NCBI RefSeq assembly: GCF_004337985.1
Contig: NC_043740.1
Coordinates: forward strand, 2,314,874-2,378,873
Direction: 5' to 3'
Length of the DNA: 64,000 bases
DNA from: Pyricularia pennisetigena
Lineage: Eukaryota; Ascomycota; Sordariomycetes; Magnaporthales; Pyriculariaceae
Below are positions 60,001-64,000 of the stretch, piece after piece. Every line of letters starts with the position of its first letter. Position 1 is the stretch's first letter. The translations under genes were made by a program, and so were the position numbers. Under the pieces are notes generated by a model. It made no database searches. It was not told the origin of the DNA and was given only the letters and a program-made list of their open reading frames with translations.

Positions 60001-60643
60001 AGTACCGTCCAACCGTCCAAAGGGACAATATTAGCCACATGTCGCCCCATCAGCGATCAAATTTGACGCTAGACCAGGGGGGGTGCATTTCCCGTTCTAG
60101 ATTTCCGACCGGGCAGATGCCCGTTCAGTTAAAAACACAGCGGCGCAATCAGGCAGCCGCCTCTTATTGATTCTCATTCTTGAACCTTTTTGTTTTTCTT
60201 TTCCCATCGCCAAGCAGACGAGAAACGGGAGCCTTTCACTTTGGGATAGCTCAGCGTTAATCGATCGATTCCTGTCCTTTTGTCCCTCTTTTTGTAATTC
60301 TTTGATCTTCATATCCAATTTTTAATCAGTACACTCGCTCACTTTGTCTACCAACTCAAGTCGCTCTTTTTTTAGACTCGCTCGACATCTCCATATCGCG
60401 CCCCGCGCTTGTTCTTGGCTTTCCATCAGACCTGTTTCGAATTTCAGGGCCAAGCCGGAAGCAAAAGTCAAGAACGAAATCCCAGCCGCTGGACTCGCAA
60501 CCAGACTTCCTTGCTAATTTGGAAGAGTAAAATATCTTCGGCGCCCTCCCAAGACTTTTTTACTCCATACCAAGCACACCAAGCATTCAAACTACAGCGT
60601 TACTCCGAGCAAACAGCCTCGATCTAATATCACAGACTTCAAG
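57055..60643. other. 3.6 kb intergenic region
   Basis: No gene recognised; open frames are short and without domains. The right part (about 60176-60390) is CT-rich on the plus strand and is probably the leader and core promoter of the GH72 gene. Confidence 0.55.
60176..60390 (+). promoter_or_regulatory. CT-rich promoter/leader region of the GH72 gene
   Basis: Repeated pyrimidine blocks on the coding strand (around 60185-60210, 60271-60310 and 60336-60376) lie 250-470 bp upstream of the ATG. This is typical of highly expressed fungal genes. The exact transcription start cannot be seen. Confidence 0.35.
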
Positions 60644-62421
60644 ATGGGCTTCACCAAGAGCTCTCTAATCTCGGCCGCCTTGCTGGCGAGCCAGGCTACG
60701 GCCACCCTCCAGCCCATTGTTATGAAGGTACCTATAACATGCTCGACATCCTATCTGCAGATGCAGACTCTTCTTGCTCATGGCTGCCATCTTTTGAGAG
60801 CACATGCTGATTCATTCTTGATAATGTCGTACCTCAGGGGTCCAAGTTCTTCTACGAGAACGGCACCCAGTTCTACATGAAGGGTATTGCATACCAGCAA
60901 GCTGTTGGCGCCGCTGGTGCCGCCACTACTTCAAAAACTTTCATCGACCCATTGGCGGACGAGAAGGCTTGCAAGCGTGATGTGCCCAACATGCAAAAGG
61001 CCGGCACCAACACAATCCGTGTTTACCAGATTGACCCTACTGCCGACCACAGCGCCTGCATGAAGTTGCTCGACGATGCTGGCATCTATGTCATCGCCGA
61101 TCTGGGAGAGCCAGCCACCTCGATCGACCGTGAAGCCCCGGAGTGGAACGTCAAACTCTACGATCGCTACAAGTCCGTTGTCGACGAGCTCGCCAAGTAC
61201 ACCAACACGATCGGATTCTTCTCTGGTAACGAGGTCACCAACCAGAAGAACAACACCATGGCATCTGCCTACGTCAAGGCCGCCACCCGTGACACCAAGA
61301 AGCACATCAAGGAAAAGGGTTACAGGTGGATGGGTGTCGGTTACGCAACCAACGACGACGAGGCGATCCGCGACCCTCTTGCCGCCTACTTCAACTGTGG
61401 CGATGTCGATTCCGCCATCGACTTCTGGGGATACAACATCTACTCTTGGTGTGGTGACAGCGACTTCACCAAGTCGCAGTACGACAAGCACATCAAGAAC
61501 TTTGCCAGCTACTCGGTCCCCGTTTTCCTGGCCGAGTACGGATGCATTGATGGTATTGGCGGTGCTGAAGGCCGCAAGTGGAGCGAAACCACGGCCCTCT
61601 ACTCGGACAGGATGACGGGAACCTTCTCTGGTGGTATTGTGTACATGTACTTCCAGGAGGACAACGACTACGGTATGTGGATTCTGGAGAATCTAGTGTA
61701 TTTTCCCTCCCCCATTTTGGTTCCATGCCGATACTGACTATTGCGTTTAATGTTTGTAGGTTTGTTCAAGGCTAGCTCCAACGGCGGTGGCAGCACCATG
61801 AAGAACTTTGATGCTCTCGTCAATGTTATGAAGGATGTCAACCCCAAGACGGTCGAGATGAGCTCGTACACATCGAACAACAAGCCCCTTGCATGCCCCG
61901 GCATCAAGGAGAACTGGCTCGCCGCCGAGGCCCTGCCCCCTACTCCCGACAAGTCCGTGTGCGAGTGCATGACCAAGTCTGCCACTTGTGCCCCCTCGAG
62001 CAGCGCGACCGAGAAGGACTATGGCGAGATTTTCAACTTCATTTGCGGTGCAGGCGATTCGTGCAAGGGCATCAACGGCAACGCCACCACAGGCCAGTAC
62101 GGCGCTTTCCACGGCTGCGACGCCAAGTCCAAGCTCACCTACGCCCTGGACCAGTACTACAAGTCGCAGCGCAGCGCGGCGACCGCCTGCGACTTCAAGG
62201 GCAAGGCTACCGTCGTCACCCCGCAGCAGGCGGCCTCAACCTGCTCTCAGGTCCTCGCCTCTGCCAGCGCCGCCGCCGACAAGGCCAACACCGGCGCCGG
62301 GTCCCAGACGTCCAAGAACGCTGCGGCTTCGTTCAGGGCTCCGGGCGGTTTCGCCGAGATGGCGCTCGGCATGTACGTTGCCGCTGCCGTCGGTGTCGGT
62401 GCGACCATGTTTATGCTGTAA
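60644..62421 (+). CDS. GH72+ beta-1,3-glucanosyltransferase (GEL/GAS family), GPI-anchored
   Basis: Three exons: 60644-60727, 60838-61672 and 61760-62421 (introns 110 and 87 bp), giving 526 residues. Residues 1-20 are a signal peptide (start MGFTKSSLISAALLASQATA, mature TLQPI). The GH72 domain follows; the acid/base Glu160 (SGNEVTNQ) and nucleophile Glu261 (FLAEYGC) fall at the same numbers as in characterised Gel1-type enzymes. After the catalytic domain is a Cys-rich X8/CBM43 module (VCECMTKSATCAPS ... FICGAG ... GCDAKSKLTYALDQYY ... ACDFKG), so this is the GH72+ subtype. A Ser/Ala linker and a hydrophobic tail (MALGMYVAAAVGVGATMFML) form a GPI-attachment signal. The enzyme splits and re-joins beta-1,3-glucan chains at the outer plasma membrane and so elongates wall glucan. 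I do not assign a GEL number. The MFS transporter gene beyond it is convergent, with about 480 bp between stop codons. Confidence 0.95.
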
Positions 62422-62899
62422 AAGTGTTGTTGGATTTGGTCGGTTGGCATAATCTTTCTATCTCTTTTGTTTTGAATTCTTTTTGCGCTTGATACACCTA
62501 TTATGCATTGGCATTGGCTGTAATGGGAACTTGTGTAGAGCATCATGTCAATTTGAAATTCTTACAGTCAAAAGAAACGTTGGATTGTGTGTGAGATTGG
62601 CACTTGTAGATGAAATCAGGCTTTCCACTTGCCATATGCTGCGTAGTGTGATTGCTGTGTCGATACACGAAAGCGACGGTAAGACTAGCTATGATTGGAG
62701 ACGGTAAAGCTTGGCTGGGATACAAGACTGTAGGCTGGACGTAAAGGAATAAGGTATGAAATGCGGAAGTAAATACTTTTTCATACGCCAATCCCACAAT
62801 ATGAGAACTATACAAGCCTACAAGCAAGCGCAACATCAAGCTCCGCTCATGAATGATAACGACACCATGTCAGACAAAAGAGATCCCAAGCCCACTTGC
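62422..62899. other. Convergent 3' intergenic region
   Basis: About 480 bp between the stop codons of the GH72 and transporter genes. It should hold both 3' untranslated regions. Nothing else is seen. Confidence 0.6.
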
Positions 62900-64000
62900 T
62901 CAATGCCGCCTCTCGGCCACCTCGGTCTGGACAGCGGCCTCCTTCTCACCCTCGGAGCTGGCGCTGCTCAGACCCTCGACGGATCCCATGCTGGGCTCCC
63001 AGTGCATCTTTACGCGCTCGCCCGTGAAGAGCTTGTCGATCTGCTCGAGGGTCAGGTTGCGGGTCTCGGGGTAGAAGAGGTAGATGAGGGGCAGGAAGCA
63101 AAAGTTGAAGACGCTAAAGTAGATGTAGGTGCGCCACTGGATGTTGGTGATGCTGACGGGGGTGATTTCGACGACGAGGAAGGTGAAGATCCCTGTGGGG
63201 AAAGGGGGAATAAGGTTTGTCAGCATGCTTTATATTTTTCTCTTTATTTTTACGTTTGATACACAGCCAGAATGTGTGTTGGCAGCCACACGAATGTTGA
63301 TTTAAAAAAAAAAAAAAAAACCTCCCCCCCGTGGGCAGTTTTGCTCGCTTCAACTTACAGTTTGACGCAGTGGCCAGCGCCGCGGCCCGAGATCGAATGG
63401 CCAGCGGGGCGTACTCGGCGGGCAGAAGCCACGGGATGGCCAGCAGGCCGACGGAGAAGAAGAAGTTGAAGAGGAAGAGCATGACGATGGCGACTATGCC
63501 GGCGCTCTTGCTCCCGTCGGCGACGGTGCCGGCGAGGATGGCCATGCAGCAGCCCTGGCCGGCGGCGGCAAAGAGCATGAGCTTGCGGCGGCCGAGGCGG
63601 TCGATGAGCCAGATGGGCACGAGCGACGAGAAGAAGTAGGCGACGCCGTTGAAGCCGGCGAGGAGCAGCGAGAGGTCCCGGGTCAGCCCCACGCTCTGCT
63701 GGAAGATGACGGGGGCGTAGTACGTTATGAGGTTGATGCCGGAAAGCTGCTGGAAGAACTGGCCCCCTATCCCCAGCAGGGTCCTGTACAGGAACTTTTG
63801 CTGGCCGTTGCGCAGCAGGGCCCCGTAGCCCGTGTTGCCGGCGGCCTCGCGCTCCTCGCGGATGGCCGTCTGGATCTCGACCAGGTGCTTGGTCACGCGC
63901 TCGTCGTCACGCGGAATGCTCCTGGCGTCGTCCTCGACGGACCAGAGGACGTCCTGGGCCTCCTCGTGGCGGTCGTTGGCGACGAGCCACCGCGGGGACT
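62900..64000 (-). CDS. MFS sugar (hexose-type) transporter, 5' end cut by the right edge
   Basis: Two exons on the minus strand are visible: 64000-63359, open at the right edge, and 63192-62900, separated by a 166-bp GT..AG intron (phase 1). The join restores ATASNWIFTFLVVEITP, the expected sugar-porter sequence. Roughly the C-terminal 311 residues are present. They begin in the central cytosolic loop (SPRWLVANDRHEEAQDVL, the conserved S-P-R-W-L motif), then GQFFQQLSGINLITYYAPVIF (TM7 with QQxSGxN), DRLGRRKLM, a Gly/Ala-rich TM9, PWLLPAEYAPLAIRSRAAAL (P-x-E motif), TM11-12 and YPETRNLTLEQIDKLF (PETKGxxLE-type signature). The acidic, Ser-rich tail is short. It belongs to the sugar porter family, and uptake of hexoses or a related polyol across the plasma membrane by proton symport is likely. 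The substrate cannot be told from this part. Confidence 0.93.

Overview
The window is nuclear DNA of a filamentous ascomycete, most likely a Sordariomycete (a Magnaporthales-like fungus would fit, but this is not proven). The evidence is short GT..AG introns of about 50-215 bp with CTRAY-type branch sites, fungal-type INO80 and ARB1 proteins, a GH72+ glucan-elongating enzyme with a GPI signal, and a multi-module CBM18 protein. Gene density is low: about 11 recognisable genes in 64 kb, separated by long AT-rich non-coding stretches dotted with A/T homopolymers. There is one 20-N gap and one single N inside a poly-A run, so homopolymer and indel errors must be kept in mind.

Layout. At 1-1479 (minus) is a J-domain protein cut by the left edge. 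At 8064-9507 (minus) is a three-exon calcineurin-like metallophosphoesterase. At 11776-13734 (plus) is a long disordered protein ending in a polybasic CaaX box. From 13.7 to 31.3 kb there is almost nothing except an 88-residue double-CxxC protein at 25063-25329. From 31 to 45 kb lies a group of unusual, mostly secreted or surface genes: a divergent sirtuin-like protein that has lost its catalytic histidine, a six-exon secreted protein with three hevein-like chitin-binding modules, a broken CAP/PR-1-family gene, a large Ser/Thr-rich mucin-like secreted protein with an internal tandem repeat, and a multi-pass membrane protein whose 5' part looks broken.

From 46 kb on the genes are conserved and housekeeping in character: the ABC-F ribosome biogenesis ATPase ARB1 (46070-48157), the chromatin remodeller INO80 (50623-57054, four exons, about 1,939 residues), a GH72+ beta-1,3-glucanosyltransferase (60644-62421), and, convergent to it, a hexose-type MFS transporter cut by the right edge (62900-64000).

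No rRNA, tRNA, CRISPR array or intact transposon was recognised. The genes do not form one pathway. Several of them (GH72 enzyme, CBM18 protein, mucin-like protein, CAP relic) concern the cell wall or surface. Gene models with introns were built by eye from splice signals and frame, and need RNA support.
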